Of a DNA stretch of 64,000 nucleotides, positions 26,526 through 37,724 are shown piece after piece. Both the position numbers and the translations under genes were made by a program. The notes beneath the pieces were generated by a model. That model searched no databases. It had not been told where the DNA came from and was given only the letters and a program-made list of their open reading frames with translations. The stretch's first letter is position 1. Each line of letters opens with the position of its first letter. Source of the DNA: DATAOG01 sp963840925. Lineage in GTDB: Bacteria > Pseudomonadota > Alphaproteobacteria > Geminicoccales > Geminicoccaceae. The DNA is taken from the NCBI GenBank assembly GCA_963840925.1, contig CAWJAY010000028.1:91197-155196 (forward strand), read 5' to 3'.

Positions 26526-26930
26526 CTAGACGCGGGCATCCTGCCGGTCCAGGCGACCTGACCAGGCGAGGATCTGCCGATCGGCCGTGAGGAGCCGGGC
26601 GCCATGAGCCTGCGCTGTCGCGACGATCAGACGGTCGATCGGGTCGGCATGAAAGCCGCTCAACTCGACCGCGGTGATCGCGATCTCGCCCGTGATCGGA
26701 AACTCGAGCAATCCCCAGTTCGTCAGCAGATCATGACGCCACGGCGCGGGAGCGGCGCGAATACCTATCCGCCGCTTGGCCAGCAGCATGGCCACTTCCC
26801 AAAACGTGGCCGCAGAGACGGCCAGCCAGCCCAACTGTAGCGCCTGATCGGCCGTGCTTCTGGCGATGCCACCCATGCCGGAAGTGGCCTGATCGATCGA
26901 GATCAGGCTGTGCGTGTCCAGAAGGATCAG
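26526..26930 (-). CDS. PIN-domain toxin (VapC-like)
   Basis: A 134-residue PIN-domain endoribonuclease, toxin of a type II pair. Acidic residues sit where expected: LLDTHSL at the N-terminus, ATFWEVAMLL in the middle, DPIDRLIVATA and LLTADRQI near the C-terminus. The N-terminal LILLDTHSL is indispensable, and the only start that includes it is CTG at 26930, overlapping the antitoxin stop as CTGA. An ATG at 26876 would remove the first catalytic aspartate, so a CTG start (or an ATG mutated to CTG) is inferred. Confidence 0.82.
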   Translation of the reverse strand: MILLDTHSLISIDQATSGMGGIARSTADQALQLGWLAVSAATFWEVAMLLAKRRIGIRAAPAPWRHDLLTNWGLLEFPITGEIAITAVELSGFHADPIDRLIVATAQAHGARLLTADRQILAWSGRLDRQDARV

Positions 26931-27154
26931 AACTTGGCCTCCCAGTCCACGTCAAGGGGCGAGATGATATCGCCCTTGATCTCGATGAGCCCCTTATGCG
27001 CTCCCCACAGGCTCTTGGGCCGCTCTGCGACCGGAGCGAGCTGTGCGACGGGCTTGCCGTTCTTGGTGATCACCAGCGGTTGACCGGTCTGGGCGACCTC
27101 GTCCATCAGCTTCAGGCACTTCGCCTTGAATTCCGACGCCTTGATCGTGCGCAT
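26927..27154 (-). CDS. Phd/YefM-family antitoxin
   Basis: A 75-residue antitoxin: MRTIKASEFKAKCLKLMDEV is the Phd/YefM DNA-binding start, followed by PLVITKNGKPVAQLAPV; the acidic C-terminus (IISPLDVDWEAKF) would bind the toxin. ATG 27154 has AAGGA nine bases upstream; ATGs at 27172 and 27178 are alternatives. It probably represses its own promoter together with the downstream VapC-like toxin. Confidence 0.88.
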   Translation of the reverse strand: MRTIKASEFKAKCLKLMDEVAQTGQPLVITKNGKPVAQLAPVAERPKSLWGAHKGLIEIKGDIISPLDVDWEAKF

Positions 27155-27221
27155 CGCGGGTTCCTTGTCCATGGTCATGACTATAGGCATATGTCGTGTC
27201 GCCCCCATTCATGAGGGCCTT

Positions 27222-28070
27222 TCAAACAGCGCGGCCGACCTGGAGCAGCACGACGCCAACCGCGACCAGGCTTGCGGCGACGATCCGGCGGGTCCCGAAC
27301 GGCTCGCGCAGCATCCGGGTCCCGATCAGCGCCGCCATGATCACGCTGGTCTCGCGCAGCGCCGAGACCTGGGCCATCGGCGCCCGGGTCATCGCCCAGA
27401 TCACCAGGCCGTAAGCCCCAGCCGCCAGCACCCCGCCGACGGCGGCCGGCCGCCAAGCGCGCGCCAGAGCCTCGCCCAGGCGCGCCCGGTAGCGGTAGGC
27501 GACCAGCAGCGCGAACGGCAAGGCATCGATCGCGAACAGCCAGGCGATATAGGCCAGCACATCGCCGGCGCGCCGGCCGCCAAGCCCATCAGCGAGCGTG
27601 TAGCCGGCGATCGTGACCCCGGTCGCGAGCGCGAAGCCGAGCGGCTTTGGCGACCCGAGCCGGCCGTCCTCGCTGAACGCCAGGCTCAGGATCCCGCCCG
27701 AGATCACGAAGATCGCGACCAGGCCGAGCGCGCCCGGGACCTCGCCCGCGAACGCCCAGGCGATCAGCGCCACGAGCGGCGGCGCGATGCCGCGGGCGAT
27801 CGGGTAGACGTGCGACAGGTCGCCGTGGCGATAGCCGTAGGCGAGCGCCAGATAATAGCCGTGGTGGATCACGATCGAGGCGAACAGAAACGGCCAGCTC
27901 GCGACCGCCGGCAGCGGAAGCACGAAGAGCAGGGGCAGCGCGCAAAGCCCGCTCACCAGGTTGACCACCGCAAGCCTCAGGAACGGGTCGCCGCCAGCCT
28001 TGACCAGCGCGTTCCAGCTCGCGTGCAGCAGCGCCGCTCCGAGCACGAGGGCGAAGATCGCCGGATCCAT
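27222..28070 (-). CDS. EamA-family transporter
   Basis: A 282-residue integral membrane protein with about ten helices and two EamA repeats (LLHASWNALVKAGGDPFLRL; SVIMAALIGTRMLREPFGTR). It is a different subfamily from the transporter at 25521, nearer to YfcA/RhaT-like short EamA proteins. Substrate unknown. The VapBC-like pair sits between the two transporters. Confidence 0.87.
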   Translation of the reverse strand: MDPAIFALVLGAALLHASWNALVKAGGDPFLRLAVVNLVSGLCALPLLFVLPLPAVASWPFLFASIVIHHGYYLALAYGYRHGDLSHVYPIARGIAPPLVALIAWAFAGEVPGALGLVAIFVISGGILSLAFSEDGRLGSPKPLGFALATGVTIAGYTLADGLGGRRAGDVLAYIAWLFAIDALPFALLVAYRYRARLGEALARAWRPAAVGGVLAAGAYGLVIWAMTRAPMAQVSALRETSVIMAALIGTRMLREPFGTRRIVAASLVAVGVVLLQVGRAV

Positions 28071-28154
28071 GGGCCTGCGGCCGGCCTCCCTGCGGGCGGC
28101 CGACCATGGCCCAGGCCGGGCCGGGTGTAAAGCGAGGTGCCGCCGGCCGCAGCG

Positions 28155-28991
28155 CTACTTGCGGATGCCGAGCGTCACCAGGTAATCGCGGGGCATCGTG
28201 ACCCCGAGGGGGGTCCGGAACCGCTCGTGCAGCGCAATGAAATCAGCCCTCAACTGCTCGCGCCGGTCGGCGTCCAGGCTTGCGGCGAGGCTTCGGGTCG
28301 GACCATAGCCGGTCTCGAACATCCGCCACGCGGCCTCGCCGTCACTGACATGATACTGGCTGGTGCCCCGCTCGAACCGAAGATCGAACGCCCGTCCGAG
28401 CAGCTCCGCGACGCGCTCCGGCCGGCCCCACTCGAACGGCGACGGCGGCGGCGTCGCCACCGCCGCCATATACGGCTTCATCGCGAGAAACATCTGGAAC
28501 ACGTTGCTGTCGGGCAGCCAGGTCACCAGCGCGAGCCGACCGCCTGTGCGGCAGACGCGGCCGAGCTCGGCCGCCGCCTGCTCCGGCCGGGTCGTGAACA
28601 TGACGCCGAAGGTCGAGACCACCGCATCGAACTCGCCATCTGCGAACGGCAGCCGCTCGGCGTCCGCGACGCGGAAGTCGATCCGGAGCCCCTGTTGGCT
28701 GGGATGGCGCCTTGCGGCCTCTATCAGGTCCGGGCCGAGATCGACCCCGACCACCCTGCCCACGCCGCGCTCGGCAAGCCGCCGGGCGGTCCAGCCGGTG
28801 CCGGTCGCGACGTCGAGGATCGCCTCGCCGGCCTGCGGCGCGAGCCGGCTGACGCAGTGCTCGATGGCATCGGCGATCGACCGGCTGATCTCCTCGTAGG
28901 CGGCGCCGCCGGCATTCCAGATCGCGGCGCTGCGCTCGTTGTGGGTCTCGACGCCGCCCTCCTGATGACGGCTCATTGCGGTCGTGGTCAT
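28155..28991 (-). CDS. Class I SAM-dependent methyltransferase
   Basis: A 278-residue UbiE-like methyltransferase. Motif I is ILDVATGTGWTARRLAERG, followed by VVGVDLGPDLIEAARR, VADAERLPFADGEFDAVVST and GGRLALVTWLP. The start ATG 28991 follows GGAGGGACC, a strong ribosome-binding site; open frame further upstream is ignored. Small-molecule substrate unknown. It is divergent from the AraC-TPR regulator gene with 133 bases between, so that protein may regulate it. Confidence 0.87.
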   Translation of the reverse strand: MTTTAMSRHQEGGVETHNERSAAIWNAGGAAYEEISRSIADAIEHCVSRLAPQAGEAILDVATGTGWTARRLAERGVGRVVGVDLGPDLIEAARRHPSQQGLRIDFRVADAERLPFADGEFDAVVSTFGVMFTTRPEQAAAELGRVCRTGGRLALVTWLPDSNVFQMFLAMKPYMAAVATPPPSPFEWGRPERVAELLGRAFDLRFERGTSQYHVSDGEAAWRMFETGYGPTRSLAASLDADRREQLRADFIALHERFRTPLGVTMPRDYLVTLGIRK

Positions 28992-29124
28992 GGTCCCTCC
29001 TGCCGCGTCGCGGCCGCTGCGGTCTGCGCGCGCCAGGGTTAGGCCAGGTCGTGCTTGCAAGGTTATCCATTTTGCGCCAGGGCTATCCGGCGAGCGGACT
29101 TTTCTGCCCGGAGCCGGTGTTCTC

Positions 29125-30666
29125 GTGGCTGTGATCGAACCAGGCGACCCGCCTTCAGGCCGACCGGCCGTGCTGCCGCGGGCTGTGCGGCTGGCGCTCG
29201 AGGCCGTGCGTGCCGAACCGGCGCGGCCGTTTCCGATCGCGGATCTGGCGGCCGCGGCCGGCAGCACGCCCCGGACCCTGCAGCGCCAGTTCCGGGCCTT
29301 TCTCGGCAAGACGCCGGGCGCCGCGGTGCGCGATCTCCGGTTCGAGCGGGCGCGCCGCGATTTGCTCCAAGGAGCGCCCGGCGCGACGGTGACCGAGGTG
29401 GCACTCCGCTGCGGCCTGTCGCATCTCGGCCGCTTCGCGATCGAGTATCGCCGCCGCTACGGCGAGACGCCGTCGCAGACGCTGCGCCGGGGGGCGGCGT
29501 TGCTGGCCGAGCGGGCGCCGAGGGCGCAGCCCCTGCCCGACCGCTACGAGCGCCCGCTGCTCGCGGTCGGACCGATTGAAGCCAGCGATCGGGAGGCGGC
29601 GAGCGCGCGCGTCCTGGCCGAGGAACTGACAGCCGCGCTGGTGCGGGCCGGCATCGCGGTCACGAGCCGCCCGCTGTCGGCACGCTATCGCCTGCTCGGC
29701 CGGCTGCGCCGCGACGGCCGGCAGACGAGACTCACTTTTCAGCTGATCGATGCTGCCAGCGGCCGCTACCTCTGGGCGCATCGCTGCGAAGGCGTCGCCG
29801 ACGACCGCTTCCTGTTCGAGGAGCAGGTCGCCGCCGGCATTGCTGGCGCGATTCAGCCGAGCCTGCGCGCAGCCGAGATCGAGCGCGCGCGGCAAAAGGC
29901 CGATGCCGATCTCTCTGTCTATGATCTGACGCTCAGGGCGCTCCCCTACGTCCTGGCGCTCGACGCCGAGGGCAACGCGCGCGCGCTCGATCTGCTGGAG
30001 CGGGCCATCAGCCACGACCCCGACCATGCCTCGGCGTTGGCGCTGGCGGCGTGGTGCCATGCCCAGCGCAGCGTCTACAACTTCACCGGCACGCCGGCCG
30101 AAGATCGGGACCGGGCGGTCGCCCTTGCCCGGCGCGCGCTCGCGCGCGGCGGCGATGCGACGGTGCTGGCCGTCCTCGGCAACGCGCTGAGCGCGGTCCA
30201 CGACCTCGAGACCGCGGACCTGGTCACGCGCAAGGCGCTGGCGCAGGATGGCAGCTCGGCCTGGGCCTGGAGCCGGAGCGCCTGGCTCGACGTCTATGGC
30301 GGTCGCGCCGGCTCGGCGATCGAGCGGTTCACGATCGCGCTTGAGCTCGCTCCGCACGATCCGCTCGCGTTCAACTGCTACGTCGGGCTCGGCTGCGCGC
30401 ATTTCCACGCCGGCCGCTACCACGAGGCCGCGCGCTGGCAGCACCGAGCCATGCTCGAGCACCCCTCGGCGACCTGGGTCCTTCGGACCTTGTGTCCCGC
30501 CTATGCGCTGAGCGGCGCCGGGCCGGAAGCCCGCCGCAGCCGCGCCGCGCTGCAGCGGCGGTTCCCGGAGCTCACGGCGGCGCAGGTCACCGCGGCGATC
30601 CCGCTGCCGCAAAGCTTCCTCGAGCGGGTCGCCTGCGGTCTGGTCACGGCCGGGCTGCGACCTTAG
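29125..30666 (+). CDS. AraC-type HTH fused to TPR sensor-like region
   Basis: A 513-residue protein. Residues 15-125 hold an AraC/XylS double HTH (FPIADLAAAAGSTPRTLQRQ; TEVALRCGLSHLGRFAIEYR). Residues ~150-235 read RYRLLGRLRRDGRQTRLTFQ followed by LIDAASGRYLWAHRCEG, the TolB/FlgO-like stretch common in CadC- and cyclase-linked TPR proteins. The rest is TPR-like helices. The HTH being N-terminal, rather than C-terminal as in classical AraC, is notable. Start is GTG 29125 (GTG 29131 is possible). Divergent from a methyltransferase gene. Confidence 0.8.
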   Translation: MAVIEPGDPPSGRPAVLPRAVRLALEAVRAEPARPFPIADLAAAAGSTPRTLQRQFRAFLGKTPGAAVRDLRFERARRDLLQGAPGATVTEVALRCGLSHLGRFAIEYRRRYGETPSQTLRRGAALLAERAPRAQPLPDRYERPLLAVGPIEASDREAASARVLAEELTAALVRAGIAVTSRPLSARYRLLGRLRRDGRQTRLTFQLIDAASGRYLWAHRCEGVADDRFLFEEQVAAGIAGAIQPSLRAAEIERARQKADADLSVYDLTLRALPYVLALDAEGNARALDLLERAISHDPDHASALALAAWCHAQRSVYNFTGTPAEDRDRAVALARRALARGGDATVLAVLGNALSAVHDLETADLVTRKALAQDGSSAWAWSRSAWLDVYGGRAGSAIERFTIALELAPHDPLAFNCYVGLGCAHFHAGRYHEAARWQHRAMLEHPSATWVLRTLCPAYALSGAGPEARRSRAALQRRFPELTAAQVTAAIPLPQSFLERVACGLVTAGLRP

Positions 30667-30766
30667 CGGCCGGTCGGCGGCGGACGGGGTCTGCGCGCCC
30701 TCGCCTTGCCGGGCTTGACGAATTCGCCTATAGCCCGGACCCGGCGCCCACGCGCCGGTTTTGCGC

Positions 30767-33442
<2,676 letters not shown>

Positions 33443-33454
33443 GAGGCAACGGCC

Positions 33455-34831
33455 ATGCTGCCCTGTTTCGTCGCCGCGGGCGAGGCGGACGCCCGGCCGG
33501 TCGTAGTCCTGCCGGCGGCCGCCTATCCGGGCTGGCTCGCGCAGCAGCCGGGCCCGCTGCGCGCCTGGCTGGAGGCGACTGGCTTCGAGCCCGAGCCCGC
33601 GGCCAGCGCGCTGCTACCTGCCAAGGGCGGCCTCGCGGGCGCCCTTTTGATCCTGAGCGAGCCGATTGAGCCCTGGGATTTCGCGGCGTTGCGCGGCCGG
33701 CTGCCGGCCGGCGACTGGCGCCTCGACGGGCCGGGCGCAACAGAGGAGGTCGACAAGGCAGCGCTCGGATGGGCGCTCGCCAGCTACCGCTTCGATCGCT
33801 ATCTGAAGCGCGCGCCCAAGCCCGTCCGCCTGGCACTCGAGGCGGGTCCCGGGCTGGCGCGCGCCGAAGCGGCGGCGGAAGCGGTCCTGCTCGCGCGCGA
33901 TCTGATCAACACGCCGGCCTCGGACCTGGGCCCGGCCGAGCTCGCCGAAGCGGCGCGCGCGGTCGCGGCGCGCTTCGATGCCGGATTTCGGACCATCGAG
34001 GGCGATCGCCTGCTGGCCGAGAACTTCCCGGCGATCCACGCCGTCGGCCGGGCGAGCGTGCGCGCGCCGCGGCTCCTCGAGCTGACCTGGGGCGAGCCGG
34101 ATGCGCCCAAAGTGACGCTGGTCGGCAAGGGCGTCTGCTTCGATACCGGCGGCCTCGACCTCAAGACCTCGCCGAACATGCTGCTGATGAAGAAGGACAT
34201 GGGCGGCGCCGCGGTCACGCTCGGGCTCGCCCAGGCGGTGATGGCGCACGCCCTGCCGGTCCGGCTGCGGCTGCTGATCGGCGCGGTCGAGAACAGCGTT
34301 GCCGGCAATGCCTTCCGCCCGGGCGATGTCCTCCAGACCCGGAAGGGCCTTACCGTCGAGATCGGCAACACCGATGCCGAAGGTCGCCTCGTGCTGGCCG
34401 ACCTGTTGGCGGAGGGCGATCGCGAGCGGCCGGCGCTGATGATCGACTGCGCGACGCTGACCGGCGCCGCCCGGGTGGCGCTCGGCCCCGATCTGCCGGC
34501 GCTGTTCACGCCCGACGACGGGCTCGCCTCCGATCTGCTCGCGGCCGGCCAGGAAGCGTTCGACCCGCTCTGGCGACTGCCGCTGCACCGCCCCTATCGG
34601 GAGATGCTGGAAAGCCCGATAGCCGACCTCAACAACGCGCCCTCAGGCGGGCTGGCCGGCGCGATCACGGCCGCGATGTTCCTGAAAGAGTTCGTCGTCG
34701 AGACCAGCGCATGGGCGCACCTCGACCTCTTCGCCTGGAACCCCAAGGACCGGCCGGGCCGGCCCAAGGGCGGCGAGGCGACTGCGCTCCGCGCGCTGCT
34801 CGCCCTGATCCGCGAACGCTTCGCGGCCTGA
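33455..34831 (+). CDS. M17 leucyl aminopeptidase family protein
   Basis: A 458-residue cytosolic M17 metallo-aminopeptidase with two metal ions. Signature NTDAEGRLVLADLL near residue 305, GKGVCFDTGGLDLKTS near 228 and MKKDMGGAA near 244 give the metal ligands and catalytic lysine. The N-terminal domain is divergent and shorter than in PepA. AGGAGG lies seven bases before ATG 33455. Probably co-transcribed with valS and the following thioesterase gene. Confidence 0.93.
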   Translation: MLPCFVAAGEADARPVVVLPAAAYPGWLAQQPGPLRAWLEATGFEPEPAASALLPAKGGLAGALLILSEPIEPWDFAALRGRLPAGDWRLDGPGATEEVDKAALGWALASYRFDRYLKRAPKPVRLALEAGPGLARAEAAAEAVLLARDLINTPASDLGPAELAEAARAVAARFDAGFRTIEGDRLLAENFPAIHAVGRASVRAPRLLELTWGEPDAPKVTLVGKGVCFDTGGLDLKTSPNMLLMKKDMGGAAVTLGLAQAVMAHALPVRLRLLIGAVENSVAGNAFRPGDVLQTRKGLTVEIGNTDAEGRLVLADLLAEGDRERPALMIDCATLTGAARVALGPDLPALFTPDDGLASDLLAAGQEAFDPLWRLPLHRPYREMLESPIADLNNAPSGGLAGAITAAMFLKEFVVETSAWAHLDLFAWNPKDRPGRPKGGEATALRALLALIRERFAA

Positions 34832-34855
34832 TCCCCGCCCGACCGGAGATCGTCG

Positions 34856-35299
34856 ATGGACCGCCAGCCGCCGCCCGTGCGCGCCGATTATCGCGTGCTC
34901 CGTGAGATCCCGAGCCGCTGGCTGGACAACGACATCTACGGCCACATCAACAACGTCAACTACTACAGCTTCTTCGATACCGCGATCGCGCATTACCTGA
35001 TCCGCGAAGGCGGGCTCGACCCCTGGCGGAGCGAAGTGATCGGCTATTGCGTCGAGAGCGGCTGCCGGTTCCGCCGGGCCGCCCGTTTCCCCGATCGGAT
35101 CACCGCCGGCCTCAAGGTCACGAAGCTCGGCCGCTCCAGCGTCCGCTACGCGATCGGCATCTTTTGCAACGACGACGACGAGGCGGCGGCCGATGGCCAT
35201 TTCGTGCACGTCTTCGTCGAGCGGGCGAGCGAGCGGCCGGCGCCGGTCCCGGACCCGATCCGGGCAGCGCTCGCGCGCCTGCTCGATCCGGCCGCCTGA
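34856..35299 (+). CDS. Hotdog-fold acyl-CoA thioesterase
   Basis: A 147-residue 4HBT-type protein. The aspartate-histidine motif WLDNDIYGHINNVNYYSFFD near residue 22-41 is the YbgC/FadM catalytic region. CGGAGAT precedes ATG 34856. Acyl chain preference unknown. Third in the valS - M17 peptidase run. Confidence 0.9.
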   Translation: MDRQPPPVRADYRVLREIPSRWLDNDIYGHINNVNYYSFFDTAIAHYLIREGGLDPWRSEVIGYCVESGCRFRRAARFPDRITAGLKVTKLGRSSVRYAIGIFCNDDDEAAADGHFVHVFVERASERPAPVPDPIRAALARLLDPAA

Positions 35300-35392
35300 G
35301 GCGCGCTCGCGATCGGCTTGCGGCCAAGCCAGGCTCAAGGCTAGATTGCCTGCCTCGACCAGCCGTTGCGGGGGTCGCACCGGGGAGCAGCC

Positions 35393-35863
35393 GTGGACGG
35401 ACAGCGGGCGAGGCTGCGGATCAATCTCGCTCAGCGCGAGTTCGAGGTTGAGGGCAGCGAGGCGTTCGTCGAGGCCTACGTCGAGCGGATCGACGGCTGG
35501 CTCGCGCGGCTCGATGACGGCGCCAGACCACCGCCCGCCGCCCGTCGGGAACCAGCTTCGAAGCCGCTCAGCGCACAGACCTTCGGCGAGCTGCTGCACC
35601 AGTTGCCGCGTGCCGCCAGCGACGTCGACCGGATGCTGGCGGCCGGCTACTTCGGCCACCTGCGCAGCCCCGACCGCTCGTTCAGCACCGGCGAGGCCAA
35701 CACGCTGCTGACCGAGCAGGGCGTCAAGGTCGGCAATCCGTCCCAGTGCGTGCGCCAGAACCTCGCCGCCAAGCGTGTCTTCAAGCACCAGGGGCGCTAT
35801 CGGGTGTCGCAGACCGGGCTCGACTATCTGCGTCAGCTGCTTGGCGCCGAGCTGCCGGACTAG
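35393..35863 (+). CDS. Hypothetical protein, C-terminal winged-helix-like
   Basis: A 156-residue soluble protein from GTG 35393 (GGGGAG six bases upstream). The first 40 residues (RLRINLAQREFEVEGSEAFV) resemble a small strand-helix domain; the middle is proline/alanine-rich. The C-terminal part (STGEANTLLTEQGVKVGNPS, then RVFKHQGRYRVSQTGLDYLR) looks like a winged helix. I do not recognise the family. It ends three bases before pcm. Confidence 0.65.
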   Translation: MDGQRARLRINLAQREFEVEGSEAFVEAYVERIDGWLARLDDGARPPPAARREPASKPLSAQTFGELLHQLPRAASDVDRMLAAGYFGHLRSPDRSFSTGEANTLLTEQGVKVGNPSQCVRQNLAAKRVFKHQGRYRVSQTGLDYLRQLLGAELPD

Positions 35864-35865
35864 CG

Positions 35866-36576
35866 ATGGCGCCGGCGCCCGACCCGCCGTCGGCCGCGCC
35901 CTACGACCGGCTGGTCGAGCGCCGGGCGATGATCGAGACGATCGTCCGCGAGCTCGGCTGGTCGGAGATCGGCGACGGCAGCCCGGGGCTCGAGCCGAAG
36001 GTGCTCGATGCGATGCTCCGGGTGCCGCGGGAATGCTTCGTGCCGCCCGATCAGGCGGCGGAGGCGTACGCCAACCGGCCGCTCGCGATCGGCCACGATC
36101 AGACCATCTCGCAGCCGCTGATCGTGGCCGTGATGAGCCATCTTTTGCACCTGCAGCCGGATGCCCGCGTGCTCGAGGTCGGGACCGGCTCGGGCTATCA
36201 GTGCGCGGTGCTGGCCGAGCTGGCGGCGCTGGTCGTGACCGTCGAGGTGGTCCCGGCGCTCGCCGCCCTGGCCAGAAAGCGGCTGGACGCGCTCGGCTAT
36301 CGCAACATCGAGTTCCAGATCGGCGATGGCGCCGCGGGCTGGTTCCCGCGAGCGCCCTACGACGGCATCCTGGTGACCGCGGCCGCGCGCTCGATCCCGC
36401 GCGCGCTGATCGAGCAGCTGAAGCCCGGCGGGCGCCTGGTCATCCCGATCGGCGGCGGCCCGTTCAGCCAGGATCTGGTCCTGGTCGAGAAGGACCAGAA
36501 CGGTCGCGCCGACCAGCGGACGCTGTTTCCGGTCGCGTTCGTGCCGTTGCGCAGCGCGCCCGGCGCCGACCCCTGA
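35866..36576 (+). CDS. pcm: Protein-L-isoaspartate O-methyltransferase
   Basis: A 236-residue PCMT that methylates isoaspartyl residues for repair. Typical blocks are RRAMIETIVRELG, RECFVPPDQAAEAYANRPL, HDQTISQPLIVAVM and the SAM-binding VLEVGTGSGYQCAVLAEL; the C-terminus carries GGRLVIPIGGG. ATG 35866 gives the normal length. A second, PCMT-like gene at 42275 is more diverged. Confidence 0.94.
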   Translation: MAPAPDPPSAAPYDRLVERRAMIETIVRELGWSEIGDGSPGLEPKVLDAMLRVPRECFVPPDQAAEAYANRPLAIGHDQTISQPLIVAVMSHLLHLQPDARVLEVGTGSGYQCAVLAELAALVVTVEVVPALAALARKRLDALGYRNIEFQIGDGAAGWFPRAPYDGILVTAAARSIPRALIEQLKPGGRLVIPIGGGPFSQDLVLVEKDQNGRADQRTLFPVAFVPLRSAPGADP

Positions 36577-36745
36577 GCGCGGCCCGAGCCCGCGCTTGAT
36601 CGCGGCCGGCTCCCCGGCTATCATCCGCTCGCGATGAGCACGATCCAGCACCGCCGGCAGGGCACGCGAATTAGCCGCCCGACCTCGTCAAGGGGTCGGG
36701 ACGCTGCGATTCGCCCTGTCGTTGCCCGCGAGAAGGATCGTTGCC

Positions 36746-37042
36746 ATGTCCGCCGCAAGCCCGCAACGGGTTGACTGCTTTTCCGTCTTCGCCGCCGCCG
36801 ATCCCGCGACGCTGCCGCGCGTGCTGAACGTGTTCAGCCTGTTCGGGGTCATCCCGGAGCGCTGCTACAGCAGCCGGCTCGAGGCCGACCAGGACCAGCT
36901 GGTGATCGACGTCCAGGTCGCCGGGCTACCGGCCGGCCGGGCCGAGCAGGTCGCGCGCCGCCTTGACCGGGTGATCACCGTGACCCACGTGTTGCATTCG
37001 GAGAGGCGCCGCGCCGGACCGGATCAGGCCTGGGCGGCGTGA
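36746..37042 (+). CDS. ACT-domain small protein
   Basis: A 98-residue protein with one ACT-like fold: DCFSVFAAADPATLPRVLNV then FSLFGVIPERCYSSRL and a second strand QLVIDVQVAGL. This resembles the regulatory small subunit of acetolactate synthase (IlvM type), but no large subunit lies nearby. AGAAGGA precedes ATG 36746. A stand-alone ligand-binding role is likely; ligand unknown. Confidence 0.75.
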   Translation: MSAASPQRVDCFSVFAAADPATLPRVLNVFSLFGVIPERCYSSRLEADQDQLVIDVQVAGLPAGRAEQVARRLDRVITVTHVLHSERRRAGPDQAWAA

Positions 37043-37097
37043 CCGAGCGCCGGCCGGCTTGCCGGCCGCGGCCCTGCATCGGTAGGATGACGGCATC

Positions 37098-37697
37098 ATG
37101 CTCTGGCCACCCACCGTCCTGGCCCTGCTCGGGCTGATCGCGCTCGGCGGGCCTGCCGCCGCTGCATCGGACGACCTCTGCGGGCGGCTGTTCGTGCCCG
37201 AGGGCTACCGGGTCGACTGCTCGCTCGAGGACGGGGCCGGCGCGGCCGCGGGGCAGCTCACGGTCCAGCCGGCCGAAGGCACCTTCGCGCCGCTCAGCGA
37301 GCTCACCATCCGCCCGGTCGCCGAGCCGGTCGAGGATCCGGCGGCCTGGCTGCGGGAGCAGCTCACGCTCGATCTGTCGAGCTTCGATACCGCCCTCGAC
37401 GATCTGGTGAACAGCCCCGACAGTCCGGTCGCGGACGCTACGATCGTCGACCAGCTGGAGAGCTGGCGCGGCGTCATGCACTCGGCCGCCGGCTGGCCGC
37501 TGACCGGCTGCGGCGACCCTCAGAGCCTGGCCCAGGACGACAGCTGGCGGATGGACTGCGAGTGGCAGCTCGGGCCGTTCCGGCAATATCTGGCGCTGCG
37601 GCTGATCACCCGCGCGGGCGAGCGCTACGCGGTCAGGGTCCGGGCGATGAACGAGCACCGGTACCGCAATCTGATCGCGATCGCCAACTCGTTCTAG
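37098..37697 (+). CDS. Secreted hypothetical protein
   Basis: A 199-residue protein with a clear Sec signal (WPPTVLALLGLIALGGPAAA, cleavage near AAAS). The mature part has three or four cysteines (DDLCGRLFVPEGYRVDCSLE; PLTGCGDPQS; WRMDCEWQLG), probably forming disulfides in the periplasm. No known domain recognised. It lies 27 bases upstream of gcdH. Confidence 0.7.
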   Translation: MLWPPTVLALLGLIALGGPAAAASDDLCGRLFVPEGYRVDCSLEDGAGAAAGQLTVQPAEGTFAPLSELTIRPVAEPVEDPAAWLREQLTLDLSSFDTALDDLVNSPDSPVADATIVDQLESWRGVMHSAAGWPLTGCGDPQSLAQDDSWRMDCEWQLGPFRQYLALRLITRAGERYAVRVRAMNEHRYRNLIAIANSF

Positions 37698-37724
37698 GCT
37701 CGAGATTCCGCCAGGAGGCTGCCG

